Under the pieces are notes generated by a model. It was given only the letters and a program-made list of their open reading frames with translations, had not been told where the DNA came from and ran no database searches. A stretch of 64,000 bases of DNA from CAWBUW01 sp963792075 (GTDB taxonomy: Bacteria > Chloroflexota > Anaerolineae > Anaerolineales > UBA4823): assembly GCA_963792075.1 (NCBI GenBank), contig CAWBUW010000008.1:1-64000 (forward strand), in the 5' to 3' direction. Every line of letters begins with the position of its first letter. Within the stretch, counting starts at the first letter, position 1. Positions 25,050-35,335 of the stretch are shown one piece after another. The position numbers were made by a program, and so were the translations under genes.

Positions 25050-28000
25050 ATGCGTCTTCAAGGTCAAGCCCAACTGGGCTACTTCCCAACCCCTCCCTCC
25101 CAACTGCCGCTGATCGCCTCCTGGCTCAGCCTGGCAGACAGCCGCGCCAGCCTGGTGCGAGCTTTAGACCCCTGCGCCGGGGAAGGCCATGCCCTGGCGT
25201 ACCTGGCGGCCCAGCTCAACGGCAGCCTGGTCACCTACGGCATCGAGCTTTCTCCCCAGCGCGCCGATGAAGCCGATAAAGTGCTAGATCACGTGCTCAA
25301 CACCGGCTTCGAGAACGCTGTGCTGACCGAAGAAACCTTTTCGCTCCGTTTTTAAATCCACCATATGATGGCGAAACATCTACCGGCGGCGGGGAGCGCA
25401 TGGAATACACCTTCCTCAACAACAGCACCCGCCTGCTGGTGCGCGGCGGCGTCCTGGTCTACATCCTCCCCGAGACCCGCATCAGCGAAAAGATCGCCAA
25501 ACATCTGGCAGGCTGGTACGAAGCGCTGCGCTGCTTCCGCTTCGCCGGCGAGGAGTACGAGCGCTTCAAGCAGGTGGTGATCTTCGGCGTGCGCAGGCTG
25601 GTATACCGCCAGCCCTCCAACGAGCATGTGGAAGCCATTACCTGCTGGGCGAGCTGCCAGGTTCGCGCCGCTGAATCAGAAACCACAGACGCAACGAATA
25701 AACCGCTGCTCGCGCCTGCCTTCACGCCTCTGACAGAGCTACCTACCGGCAGTGGCGCTTACACGATCCCACCTTCACCGCCGCACGGTCCGCGCGGCGC
25801 GGTTTTCAGCTTCAAGTTCACCCCGGTTGGCCTGGACGATTACCTGCTCGCGGCACACCGCGCGGCCCTGGCGTTGGAGAAAACCCCCGCCTGGCGGGAG
25901 TTGATCCCGGAAACTGAGCCGCCTGCCATCACTCCCGCCATCACGCCCAAGCTGGGGCACGTTTCCATGCAGGTCTCCGGCGGCTTGCTGGGCACGAACC
26001 TGGTGACGGACGAGGCCGGCCGGGGGCTGCTGATCAAAGGCGGCACCGAGAAGTTCACCGTGCGGGTGAATGATCCCAACGAAGAGGCGCTTCCTGAGTT
26101 CGATCCGGATAACGCCGACCAGCGCAAGAAGCTGTTCCGCATCCGGGTGGAAGAGCGCTCGCGCCCGGTGCTGTACACGCTGGACGAGGCGGGCAACCTG
26201 GTCTGCCTCTACCAACCCGATGCTATCCGCGATGTGCTGCGTGAGCATGTCAGCAGGCTGGCGAAGCAGCTCGAAGCCCGCAACGTGCCCCGCTATGACC
26301 GCAAGCCGGACCCCTGGGAATGGCAGCTCATGGCACCGCTCTCGCCGGGTCGCTCGCTGGCAGGGCGCACTGAAACTGGCCTGACCGCGCCGCAGAAGCA
26401 CTTCGCCATCGCCCTGGGGCGCTTGCTGCTGGCGCAGGGCAGCGGGATCATCTCCTTAGAAATGGGCGCAGGGAAGACCACCATCGCCCTGACGGTGGCG
26501 GAGTACCTGCAGGCTGCCCTGGCTCGCCGGGGCTCTGCCAGATCCGCCTACCCGGTGCTGGTGGTCGGTCCCGGCCTGGTCACCGGCGAAGAGAACTGGC
26601 CCAAAGAAGTGCGGGAGGTCATCCCCGGCGCGGCGGCTCAGGTGGTCGAGATCGCCGCCCGCCCTCTCCCCAAGCCTGCCCGGCTCCGGGATTGGGCGAA
26701 GGCGCTGGGCCTCCACCTGGATGAAAGCCGCTTCGTGGACCTGCCTGCCCGCAGTGCCTGGTTGTCAATCCTGGATGCCGCGCAGCAGCAGGGGGTTCTG
26801 CTCAGCCAACAACAGCGCATTGCCATCTGGCACACGCTCCAACAGCAGGCGCAGGCGCTGCCGGAAGCTCAAGAGCCAACCGGCGAGACGCCCACCCTGC
26901 TCGATGCCCGCATTGGCGGCTTCGGCTGGCTGGGGCTGGGCGACCTGCCGCGTGACCCTGCCCACGAAACAGAAATGCACCGCCGCTACAGCCTGGCGCA
27001 GTTCCTGCAGGAGTACCGTTCCGGCGCGCTGCCGCCGAAGAGCTATGCGGTGATGTCTTACGAGACTGCTAAGCTCGGCTCGGGCCGCCTGCCGGCCATG
27101 TCAACCCGCCTGCGGCGGGTCTACCAGTACGATGATGGGGTGCTGCAGAAGAAGATCATCCGGGTGTGCACCTGCCCTGGCTGTGGGCAGGTGATCAGCG
27201 AGGAATATGACGAGCAGGGTCAGCCGGTGGCAGGGGGGATGATCACGCCGGGCAAGCGCGCTGAGCAGTTCGTGGGCGCTCGGAGGCGTTTCTGCCAGGC
27301 GCCGGTCGCCCGGCATACCTGGGATGCGGAGAACGGCAGGCACGAGCTGCGCACCCATGATCCCGATGGAAACCCGTACCGCTGCCAGGCGCCGCTGTTC
27401 TCCAATACGGCCTTGCGCCGTGAGGCCGCGGCGCGCTTTATCCAGCGCAAAGCGCATCATGCCTTTCCGCTGGTTTTGGTTGACGAGCTCCATGAGACCA
27501 AAGCCAAGGGCACTGGCAACGGCTGGGCACTGACCGCCCTGACCAACGCCGCCCGCTACACCCTCGGGCTGACCGGTACGCTCTTTTCCGGTTACGCCAC
27601 CGATATCTTTTGGCTGATGTACCGCCTCTCGGGGCAGGTGCGCCGCGAGTTCGGGTTTCACGACGAGGGGCGCTGGGTCAAGAAAGTGGGCTTAAGGCGC
27701 TTTACCTTCTACGTCACCCACCCGGACGCCGTGCAGGAAGACGGCTCGTACACCGGGCGCCAGTACCTCAACCGGGTAGATGAAAAGCCCGGCATCCTGC
27801 CAGGGATCATCCGCTATGGGCTGCCCAACATCGTCTTTGGCAGCTTGCAGGATGTGGATCTGCCGCTGCCGCCTTACCGCGAAGAGATGGCCTGGTTGAA
27901 CCTCTCGCCAGCTATGCAGGACCAGTACAGCCAGGCGGATGGCTCAGGCTTCGATACGCCGCTGCCCTCCTCGCTGTACGCCTGGGCGATCACCGAGATG

Positions 28001-28909
28001 AAAGAGGGTACGCGTGGTGCGTTGAGCGTGTGGCTCAACACTGCCCTGAACCGCCCCGACGCCATGTTCCGCGACGAGACGGTGACCTTCAACCGGCGCA
28101 TCGCCGGCAAAGGCAAGTACGCTCTGCGGCAGGAAGAAGAGGTGATGGAGCTGCCCGCGGTCGAGGAGATCTCGCCCAAGGACCTTTGGCTGGCAGAGCG
28201 CTGCCTGGCGGAGTGCCGGGAAGGGCGCAAGACCCTGGTCTTCCTGCGCCAGACCGGCAAGCGCGACGTGCAGCCGCACGTGGCGCAGGTGCTGCAGGAG
28301 CACGGCTTGCGGGTAGATGTGCTCTCGCCCGCCGTCAACCCGCGCGGGCGGGTCGCCTGGATCCAGAAGCACGCGCCTGCCATGGACGTGCTGCTGACCA
28401 ACGCCCGGCTGGTGAAAGTGGGGCTCAACCTGCGCATGTTCTCCACGGCGATCTTTTATGAAATCGAATGGTCGTTGGCGATCCTGTGGCAGGCCATGCG
28501 CCGGGTGTACCGTCCGGGCGCTTCCCTGCCGGTGCGGGTGATCTTCCCCGCCTATGCCGGCACGCTCGAAGAGCGCGCCCTCAGCCTGCTCGGTCAGAAG
28601 ATGAAGGCCGCCAGCCTGTTCTACGGCGACGAGGTGACCTCCGCCCTGACCGAAGAAGACGAGTCCGACTTCCTCAACGACCTGGTGCGCTCCGTGCTGA
28701 AAAAAGAGCAGTTCGCCCGCGCTGCCAGCATCTTCGCCACCGAAAACGACCTGACCGCCTCGCCGCTCGGTTCACCTACCGCCCTCAGCCCTCAGGCCGC
28801 CGTGGTGATGACTCTGCAGGAGTGGATGGTGCAGAGGGGGATTGATCGCAAGAACGGCGGAAATCGCCACCGCGAAATGCCTGCTGGACAGTTGGTATTA
28901 CCGTTTTAA
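25050..28909 (+). CDS. DUF6094-type methyltransferase fused to an SF2 helicase (one frameshift)
   Basis: Reconstructed protein of about 1,286 residues. Residues 1-200 form an N6-adenine-type methyltransferase domain: ALDPCAGEGHALAYL (SAM binding, about 36-50) and the catalytic NPPYD near 104, the DUF6094 type. The frame stops at 25355 just before NPPYD, and one T missing from a five-T run at about 25347 explains it. From about residue 470 an SF2 helicase follows, with EMGAGKTT, VDELHETK (about 810) and a C-terminal helicase lobe ending near 1,200. The fusion suggests a Snf2-like translocase with a methylase module. It closes the plus-strand operon; its last codons overlap a direct repeat. Confidence 0.8.
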
Positions 28910-28976
28910 GAAAACCACCCTGCTCGATGCAAATCGGGCAGGGTGGTTTCGAGAATGGAAAAATTAACATTAAGCT
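28885..28976. repeat. Left direct repeat of the cargo block (att-like)
   Basis: It starts in the last codons of the preceding gene with TGGACAGTTGGTAT and CCGTTTT, contains the hairpin AAACCACCCTGC (28912-28923) with 28938-28949, and ends GGAAAAATTAACATT. The copy at 35949-36041 repeats these blocks in order. The stems differ in sequence but both stay paired. It may also serve as the gene terminator. Confidence 0.6.
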
Positions 28977-28989
28977 ATCACATTTGCCA

Positions 28990-30728
28990 TTACATACCCC
29001 ACAAAGGTTTAACGTTGTAATGCGCCTTTAGGTCGGTGTATAGCATTTTGTAAGGCAAATTTAAGACGGGTGTTTCTTGGAACAAGAAACTCGCGCCTTC
29101 TTCTGAGACCGATTTGGCTCTAAAGCTACGCCCTTCAATACTTAAATTAGGGAATCCATGCGTATCAATCCCAGTCATCCCATCTTCCAAGATTTCGAAC
29201 AGAGAGCTTGGGGAGAGTATTTTGGGGATTGTAAACATGGCGCTCGGCAATTATTGGTTCCGATTCCAGACCAGAAGAGCTTACTGGCTTATACTCGTAA
29301 ATAATTGCAATATTAGGATCCAGATATTCGCTTTTGGTTAATTTTAAGACGATTCCCTTGCACAAACGCTTTATATTCTTCAATAGAGTGTTGGAGTATC
29401 AAAGTAATATTATGAATTTCATCTTCCCGAGAATAACCTGACCAAACCCAATTACTTCCACGAACTAATGGTCGACTCCTTGGAGCAAATGGTTGAACAA
29501 TCTCTTTTATACCATTTGTTGAAAGGTAACGAAGGGCGTCAAATGCAGACCTAATTGATAATTTCCTTGAGCGCAGTATAAATCGTATTGGTGTATCCGA
29601 AGGAAAAACAGGCTTTACTCCGTTTCTCTTAACATAGTCGTTCACAGAATCCAGATCTAATTGAACGAAGTCTTTCCTACCGTCCACCATTTGGTTAGCT
29701 ATGGCAACGCAGATTCCCATCAAATATTGATTTAGCGCATAACTTATGTCCGCGATATCATAGGTGTTTTCATTTGGAGGCAATCCCAAACAGTTATGGT
29801 ACACGCCAATGAAAGTTAGTAATACGTCAATGGATGTCAGAACGCCATGAATAGGTAGTGCTTTTTGTTTAATAATTTTTTCTAAGTGACCTAACACATA
29901 TGTTTGCCCTGCTTTTTCAGGATCATCGAATGCTCCTCGTTGTGACCAGTGATCGCTGATTGCCAATGGGTGAGGTTGCTTGAATATGAATGAGCTGCTT
30001 TCTAGCTTACATAACAAAGGGGACGGTTTGCCATAGGGGATCTTGTAAAGTTGGTACGATGCTTCTTCTGGGGTTAAAATCAAATAATCCAACACCCAAT
30101 TTCCATACATCTGGAAACAAGACTTCTTTGATCACTGGGAATTCGCTATCCAGCCCATTGTTTATGGCATCTATGTACCGTTGAAAAAATTCTCTGTCTT
30201 TAGGTGTTATTTCTTCAAGTGTTAACCGATCTGCTATTTCCTTTTTTAACTCCGGGTATCTTGAAATTCTTTCTTGATAATCAAGCACTATTTCTGCCAA
30301 TTTCTGGATATAGGTTTCTTGCATGTCAATTGAGTCTAGCAATCTCATCAAACTGGATTGAAAAAACTCTTCTGGCCCTCTCTATACTCGGGCATTGTTG
30401 CAGAAATCTTCCGCCAGAATGCTTTTTTACCTTCTGGATCTACACAAATTAGAATAAATGGTAACGTCGAGACAGTGCTATATGCAACAAGTGTTGATGG
30501 GCAGCTGTAACTTGTCGCTCCTGTAGGAACTTTGCGTATCTGTACTTCAATTTTTCCATATGGCACACGGCTTTCATCTACCAGCTCAATCGTCCCATCC
30601 ACGTTCGGGACTTTGTCACGTGTTCGGATATCGGACTTAACGAATTTCGTGTTGATAAGGCTATTGAAAGTGTTTACAGCATCCACCTCTGCTGCATCTG
30701 TATTAGGATATGGTGCTGGTTTTACCAT
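28990..30728 (-). pseudogene. DUF4365-domain protein split by about four frameshifts
   Basis: The N-terminal part (30728 down to about 30350) is a DUF4365-type domain, nuclease-like in fold: it contains AEVDAVNTFNSLINTKF, DGTIELVD and VQIRKVPTG, with an Asp and a Gln-x-Lys type core. The protein then continues through successive frames, with breaks near 30350, 30080, 29330 and 29220, to a stop at 28990, giving about 575 residues in all. The breaks lie in an A/T-rich stretch with homopolymers. The long C-terminal region has no recognised domain. DUF4365 proteins occur in defence islands, so a nuclease role in defence is a guess. Confidence 0.55.
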
Positions 30729-30852
30729 GACATTCCTTTGGGTCCACTAATGGATTCAAATTGATCGTTTCTGATTTCGAGGGTTTCTTTGTGGAATCCT
30801 TTTTTCTATTGACCAGTAGTTCTGATGGTTTTGGATCCCCTTTTACCCTTCT

Positions 30853-31122
30853 CTAAAACAGAAATGGTTTGCCAAGCCGCAAAGCTCTTCCATGCTCTAA
30901 TATCTTCTCTATAGAGAATATGCTATCGCAGAAGGAACATAAATGGTCCGCAGCAAGGGATTTTGAGCTTTCGGTATCTAAACTTTGAGCCGTTTTTAAC
31001 ACAATCCACTGGTTCCAAAGATTAAATCGACTTTGAAGCCACCCAGGGAAAACATGCTCTTCGGTTATTTGATCATTTCGCTCGCAAAGAAAACAAATAT
31101 TATTTATGTCATAAATGTCCAT
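30853..31122 (-). CDS. HNH-like protein, short or truncated
   Basis: Protein of 89 residues starting with CFLCERNDQITEEHVFPGWL. Such a Cys-x-x-Cys, EEHVFP, CSFCDS arrangement is typical of HNH-type proteins that bind one zinc with paired Cys motifs (residues about 12-15 and 62-65). Proteins of this kind are usually longer; here the frame ends soon after the second Cys pair. The gene is probably cut or frameshifted near 30853. It lies among other damaged genes of the cargo block. Confidence 0.5.
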   Translation of the reverse strand: MDIYDINNICFLCERNDQITEEHVFPGWLQSRFNLWNQWIVLKTAQSLDTESSKSLAADHLCSFCDSIFSIEKILEHGRALRLGKPFLF

Positions 31123-31227
31123 AAGAATTTATTTTTGTATGGAACTCCGATTTTTATGTTGCGGATGGAACAGAAGAACTAGAAGCCTTGATCGATTGAA
31201 TTCGAATAACACTCAGTAATGGATTAC

Positions 31228-31615
31228 TTATATTATTCCGTGTAGGATTTTCTGAAAATTGGCATCATCTAACATATTCATGAGCAGGGATGCTAGCGCC
31301 AGACATTCATAAGCTTTTCCAGGATCAGAAACATCAATGTAACGATGGCTGTGGGGATTTTCTGAAGCTCCCGATTGCGCCTCGAAAAAGATAATAAGCG
31401 GATTCCTGTTCTGCTGCGATTGAGCTAAAAACTAATGGAACAGGTTTATTTTGCATCGCCTTGGTTAAAAGGTTTATTCCAATTTCTGTTGGATCAGCCC
31501 CAATTTTCTTTCGTACTTCTTCTTCGAGAACTTTCATCGCATTAAATATGGCATCATCATATTGACCATTCTCGAAATGTGTCTGACACTTTTTCTTTAT
31601 TTTTGAATGTAGCAA
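31228..31615 (-). CDS. TIGR02391 (Abi/HEPN-like) protein, one frameshift
   Basis: The N-terminal 90 residues match TIGR02391: LHSKIKKKCQTHFENGQYDDA, EEEVRKKIG and YYLFRGAIGSFR. After that the frame breaks near 31345. The next frame gives ENPHSHRYIDVSDP and AYECLALASLLMNMLDD, the normal family C-terminus, to a stop at 31228. The total is about 128 residues. Members are HEPN-like proteins frequent in defence loci, with proposed RNase activity. The upstream frame is continuous with an integrase remnant, suggesting a deletion joined the two genes. Confidence 0.6.
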
Positions 31616-32499
31616 AGTGAGAGGTATAAGAAAAGAGTTTGCAAAATAAAACTTAAAGACTTCGGGGTTATTGATCCGTCATCCTCTACTCCAAGGGCTT
31701 CGCTTGCAACATCAGCGACTGCTTCCCTTACACCCCTTGAACTTAGAGGTAATACTTGTCCAGTAAAGTTTGCGCCATGACGCGAAAAGATTGGTAGAGT
31801 TCCCAATCCTCGGCCTGTTCTCTTGTCTTGTTTTATCCGAAGATTGAGATAATCTAATAAGGAATTGCCAACCCTTGGTGAAAAATCAATAAATGACGTC
31901 TTCCCATTTTTGTTCGATAATTTAATGCGATTATTTTCCCAATCAAGATCGCTTTTTCTTAAATGCGGGATTATTGTGCTTTCGATACCTGTATCCGCTA
32001 ACAAAACGATTAGAGCTCTATTTCGTAGTAAACGCAATTGTTTATTTTCACTGGGCAACTCAATATCGTTTTTTAGATTTAGTGCATAATTTACTACTCG
32101 AGATAAATTATGGTAATTAGGGGGTCTTAAGGTGTGCTTGGAAGGTTTTGGAATTTTCGAACGCACCAACCGGCTTAATCTCTGAGGGTTAATGTTTTCA
32201 AACCTTTTTGATTCTAGTGTTTTATACCATCCAAGAATCCCAAAAAAGTAGACATTCACCGTGTTGGGCGATAAATTCTTGAGGTTTTTGAAGAACTCAA
32301 TAATCCAATTATCAGAGATTTGTGAAACCTTCAGTACATGAATATCAATCCCGGTTTGCTCCCAATAAGCACACAGGTTATTTATCGCCATCTTATAGTT
32401 TCGAAATGTAGCCGGATCCCTTTTTTGAGCAATTTCATCGAGATACGAATTGAAAGTGTCTTTGATGCTGAGGTCAGATAGTTCGGGATACGCCATCAT
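31597..32499 (-). pseudogene. Tyrosine recombinase, C-terminally truncated
   Basis: Residues about 8-105 are a phage-integrase SAM-like N-terminal domain (FNSYLDEIAQKRDPATFRNY, SPNTVNVYFFGI). The catalytic domain starts near 150 with LRNRALIVLLADTGIESTIIPHLRKSDL, where the usual catalytic Arg of the TGxR motif is replaced. After TPKS near residue 281 the expected HxxR box and catalytic Tyr are missing; the sequence runs into the TIGR02391 gene. The enzyme should be inactive. It is the only integrase seen and lies between the two direct repeats, so it may once have moved the cargo block. Confidence 0.65.
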
Positions 32500-32655
32500 T
32501 CACCACCCATCTAATAAAAAACTTGCTTTCCGAAAAATCGCTCAAATTATTCATGTATGAAATTTCCTGGTACAAAATATCAAATCAAACCCTGAAATAA
32601 GGTTGCAAATCAGCATGTTATCATTCCTTCTTTTACAATCACGTGATTGGATTGT

Positions 32656-32967
32656 TCAACCACCGATGTCTCCTAAATACACCCGTTCTAACGCCCGAAA
32701 CAGTGGGCCATGGCTTAGGCACTTTCAAGTGCAGTAGTTCATGCACAATCGCCTTTCGGCGGAACTCTGCCGGCTGGCGCAGCAGTGCAGTATCGAAGCT
32801 CAAATTACCTTTGCTGGAGCAACTCGCCCACTTACGTCTCATCGGTCGCACAACCACCGTTTTGGGATGGATCTGATGCGTTCCGCCCAGGCGCGCACCT
32901 CAGCCTTGAAAACATCCAAAGGGATGCTTTCTTCCAATGGGGCGGGCAGGACGGCTATTTCATCCAT
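32656..32967 (-). CDS. SprT/YgjP-like metallopeptidase (DUF45), two frameshifts
   Basis: Reconstructed protein of about 103 residues. Typical blocks of the small M48/DUF45 metallopeptidases are present: RPMRRKWASCSSKGNLSFDTALL and the zinc motif VHELLHLKVP, with the third ligand in HGPLFRALE. The frame shifts near 32868, before the Arg-rich block, and near 32700, after the HELLH motif; both can be repaired by single bases. These proteins are commonly encoded next to type I restriction genes. Its start overlaps the stop of the 38-residue gene upstream (TGATG). Confidence 0.55.
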
Positions 32968-33083
32968 CAGCGCTCGTCTCCCGCTCGACCGGCAATGCGC
33001 ATGATCTGATCAACCAATGCGGTCAATTCCTTGACCTCACGCAGTTTACCAACGCCCTTCTTGTCGGCGCTGGCATTATTCAA
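32967..33083 (-). CDS. Small 38-residue protein in a restriction-gene remnant
   Basis: TTG-started frame of 38 residues containing NNASADKKGVGKLREVKEL. A perfect AAGGAGG lies five bases upstream of the TTG, and the stop overlaps the next start, which together argue that it is translated. It lies between a remnant of a type I modification gene and the metallopeptidase. No function is known to me. Confidence 0.45.
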   Translation of the reverse strand: MNNASADKKGVGKLREVKELTALVDQIMRIAGRAGDER

Positions 33084-33093
33084 TAAAACCTCC

Positions 33094-33363
33094 TTACAGG
33101 GCAATGAGCGCCTCGCCCAGCCCGGTAGTGACTTTAGCCAGCAGCGACCAGTGTGCCGCAGCAGGAAGATAAAAATGCACCAGTGTTTGGTCGCATTCGA
33201 CCAGCGCCTGGGCTATTTCCAGATTGCGATACTGCTCGCCCGAGGGTTTTCCTTCATCGTCAAAAACATCGTAGGGCGTTCGGGGAATTCGTGGAAGGAT
33301 GTAATCTTTGTACTTAGGGCGTAAACAGGGCCGCGTAATTTGCGGGCTGCTTCCCAAAGCCAA
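33094..33363 (-). pseudogene. Remnant of a type I modification (HsdM-like) gene
   Basis: Two short frames together recall the start of HsdM. PENWLWEAARKLRG reads in one frame just upstream (about 33380-33340), and YKDYILP plus DVFDDEG read in the 33094-33363 frame. The order matches the N-terminal helical domain of HsdM, but the methylase core is missing and the rest (to GLGEALIAL) is not recognised. A large deletion plus a one-base shift is the simplest reading. With the DUF45 peptidase next to it, this suggests a lost type I restriction-modification locus. Confidence 0.4.
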
Positions 33364-33366
33364 TTT

Positions 33367-33843
33367 TCAGGGGTGGTAAGAGCGAAGAGAGGGCATATTT
33401 TTCTCTATAATCTGGTAATTAAGGTGTGGAATGGGCTTGCCACAATGAGCGCACACTGTTGTATTGAAGCCTGAAGAAGCTATCGGATAAGCGTGAATAT
33501 GCTGGTCTCGGTCGTGCAAAACTACGCACACGGCATCATCCGGGAATGCGAAAACCCCATCTTGATAAGTAGCTCCAATTTTACGACCTGCTACCCAGAA
33601 CAGATTGACTTGGCCATACCCGTCAATCTGTGACGATCCTGAGACTGTGGTTGTAACGATATAATCACGATAAGCATCGTAATCCGTTGTGTCAAAGACG
33701 GAATTTGTTGGGTAGGTTCCAGTAGGAGCGGTGTGTTTGATAAACTTTGCTAATTGGTAACTGGTCCCAGTGAGGCTTATTGGCACGGCAGGATTAACAA
33801 GGCCAAGCGTAGTTGTACACTCAAGACAATAATTAGTCTTCAT
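33367..33843 (-). CDS. Hypothetical protein coupled to XRE/ImmA genes
   Basis: Protein of 158 residues. Two Cys pairs (CLEC near residue 6 and CAHCGKPI near 132) could bind zinc. The middle is beta-rich with many Thr, Tyr and Val. Its start overlaps the stop of the ImmA-like gene (ATGA), so it is the third gene of an XRE-ImmA operon and might be the effector or a target of that pair. No family is recognised. Confidence 0.55.
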   Translation of the reverse strand: MKTNYCLECTTTLGLVNPAVPISLTGTSYQLAKFIKHTAPTGTYPTNSVFDTTDYDAYRDYIVTTTVSGSSQIDGYGQVNLFWVAGRKIGATYQDGVFAFPDDAVCVVLHDRDQHIHAYPIASSGFNTTVCAHCGKPIPHLNYQIIEKNMPSLRSYHP

Positions 33844-34778
33844 ATAGGCACTACTTTCCCGTTGGTGGTAGATAAGCGAATTTGTTTTGAGTTTTGTGTA
33901 TTCATTTTCTGAATGAGCGAGATAACCTTTCGTTCACCCCCCAAATCAAAGGGCAGATTTTCGGAATAGTATAAAATTGCCTGTCTTCCATCCAAAACCA
34001 GGAGTTCTTGTCCCTTCGTCACAATATTCGATTGCCACGCTAAAAAAATCTGCGTTGTCTCATCCACGGATTTATGCGTAGGGATGAAAAATTGTTGAGA
34101 ATTACTGATAGCCCATTCTACTCGAAGTTTAGGCGGTGGAACTGCATCGGGGAGAGCGAGCAGGAAGGAAGACTGGTCTTTAGGAACCGCCTTTTTTATT
34201 TCTTCGGGTTTATTCTTCATCCCCCAGAATACAACTGCCCATTGGCTTTCAGCGCAGCGAGAGACCTGCACCAAAGCTGCCATCAAGGAAACATCGAATT
34301 CATCCGCAATTCGCCCTGCACAATCGATACCCGCACTGTGAATTTGAAGACGAGAATGAATTTCGCCAGGCGGCATCAACAGGTTCGCTCCTGCTTGGTT
34401 GCACAGGCGTTCTTTGGTTCTTTCTCGGAAACCGCCTTTATGAGATAGACCGGCGATCTGGCTTGGTGGAAGGGCATCGAAAAGAAACTCCACCATCTCA
34501 TGGGCCTGCGTAAAGCGCTGTCTGCGAGCCGGGTCTTTATCGTTGATAATAACTAATCCGCGTTCCGGGTCGAGTAGTAAACCTTGCTGATTGGGTGGCA
34601 GAGGGGCGAACTTTGGCCTGATACCAAAACGGTAAAAAATAGCATCCATGCTAACTGGGATTTGCCCAACGATGCCTGCTTCAAGACGCAAGAACTCTAC
34701 ATAACGATATACATCGTCTTCCGATTTAACCGTTCCGTGTCTCTCAATAAACAATCGACCTGGATGGATAGCTGCCAC
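33840..34778 (-). CDS. ImmA/IrrE-family metallopeptidase-like protein
   Basis: Protein of 312 residues. An IrrE N-terminal-like region (about 75-165) contains RRQRFTQAHEMVEFLFDALP near 88-107. The usual zinc motif HExxH is HEMVE here, so the second His is replaced by Glu, a variant seen in part of the family; the ERLCNQAGANLLMP segment that follows is typical. The C-terminal half is not recognised. ImmA proteins cleave or displace a partner XRE repressor after a stress signal. It lies two bases after the XRE gene stop. Confidence 0.7.
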   Translation of the reverse strand: MAAIHPGRLFIERHGTVKSEDDVYRYVEFLRLEAGIVGQIPVSMDAIFYRFGIRPKFAPLPPNQQGLLLDPERGLVIINDKDPARRQRFTQAHEMVEFLFDALPPSQIAGLSHKGGFRERTKERLCNQAGANLLMPPGEIHSRLQIHSAGIDCAGRIADEFDVSLMAALVQVSRCAESQWAVVFWGMKNKPEEIKKAVPKDQSSFLLALPDAVPPPKLRVEWAISNSQQFFIPTHKSVDETTQIFLAWQSNIVTKGQELLVLDGRQAILYYSENLPFDLGGERKVISLIQKMNTQNSKQIRLSTTNGKVVPI

Positions 34779-34780
34779 GG

Positions 34781-35170
34781 TTATAGTGGCTCATCTTCTA
34801 TAAACGGCAAAATTGCCAGATAGAGCGACTCCCATTCATCAACGGTTTTAGGTTCTTTTCCTCGTCGGGGAATGTTGGCCAGCTTATCTACCATCGAGTA
34901 ACTCAAATTATTCTTTAGGCCAAATTCTCTCAGCGAGGGGGGAATTAGCACCAAGGATTGTGCTGCTTCGCCAGTTAATTCTGCAGGTGTTACTCCGAGA
35001 GCAATTGCGAGGCGATCAATGACCTTCTTGGAAATGCTATCCGCCTCACCTCTTTCAATCATGGATACATAATTACGAGAAATATCGGCCATTTTTCCAA
35101 GCTCATCCTGGCTCAAATTTTTCTCTTTACGCTGGGCAAACACTTGCTTTCCCAATTCGTGAGCGTCCAT
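34781..35170 (-). CDS. XRE-family transcriptional regulator
   Basis: Protein of 129 residues. Residues about 7-63 are a helix-turn-helix of Cro/XRE type (LSQDELGKMADISRNYVSMIERGE). The C-terminal half is helical and may contact the ImmA-like partner encoded next. It has its own near-consensus promoter on the minus strand, and AAAAGGAGG lies before the start. It probably represses itself and the divergent DUF2188/DUF3892 genes through inverted sites in the shared promoter region. Confidence 0.85.
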   Translation of the reverse strand: MDAHELGKQVFAQRKEKNLSQDELGKMADISRNYVSMIERGEADSISKKVIDRLAIALGVTPAELTGEAAQSLVLIPPSLREFGLKNNLSYSMVDKLANIPRRGKEPKTVDEWESLYLAILPFIEDEPL

Positions 35171-35209
35171 ACGGACCTCCTTTTCCCAAGAAATTTTATA
35201 CCTATTTTA

Positions 35210-35238
35210 ATTGTAGTACATCTAGCCTGTGGTGTCAA
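35210..35238 (-). promoter_or_regulatory. Sigma70-type promoter of the XRE operon
   Basis: On the minus strand TTGACA (35238-35233) and TACAAT (35215-35210) are separated by 17 bases. This is a near-perfect consensus, about 40 bases ahead of the XRE start. Confidence 0.7.
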
Positions 35239-35259
35239 CCAAAACCAGCAATTGCATAC

Positions 35260-35309
35260 TGCACCTTGCACAAAGCTCACGTTCGTGTTATTATTAGTGT
35301 GCAAGTGCA
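35260..35309. promoter_or_regulatory. Candidate operator, inverted half-sites
   Basis: TGCACCTTGCAC (35260-35271) and GTGCAAGTGCA (35299-35309) are related inverted half-sites. They cover the -35 box and the start region of the rightward promoter. XRE binding here would block DUF2188/DUF3892 transcription. Confidence 0.45.
35266..35294 (+). promoter_or_regulatory. Sigma70-type promoter for the DUF2188 gene
   Basis: TTGCAC (35266-35271) and TATTAT (35289-35294) with a 17-base spacer. Transcription would start near 35301, about 35 bases before the gene, leaving room for the GGAGG site. Confidence 0.65.
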
Positions 35310-35335
35310 AACTAGGTGATGCAAAGGAGGCGTCT

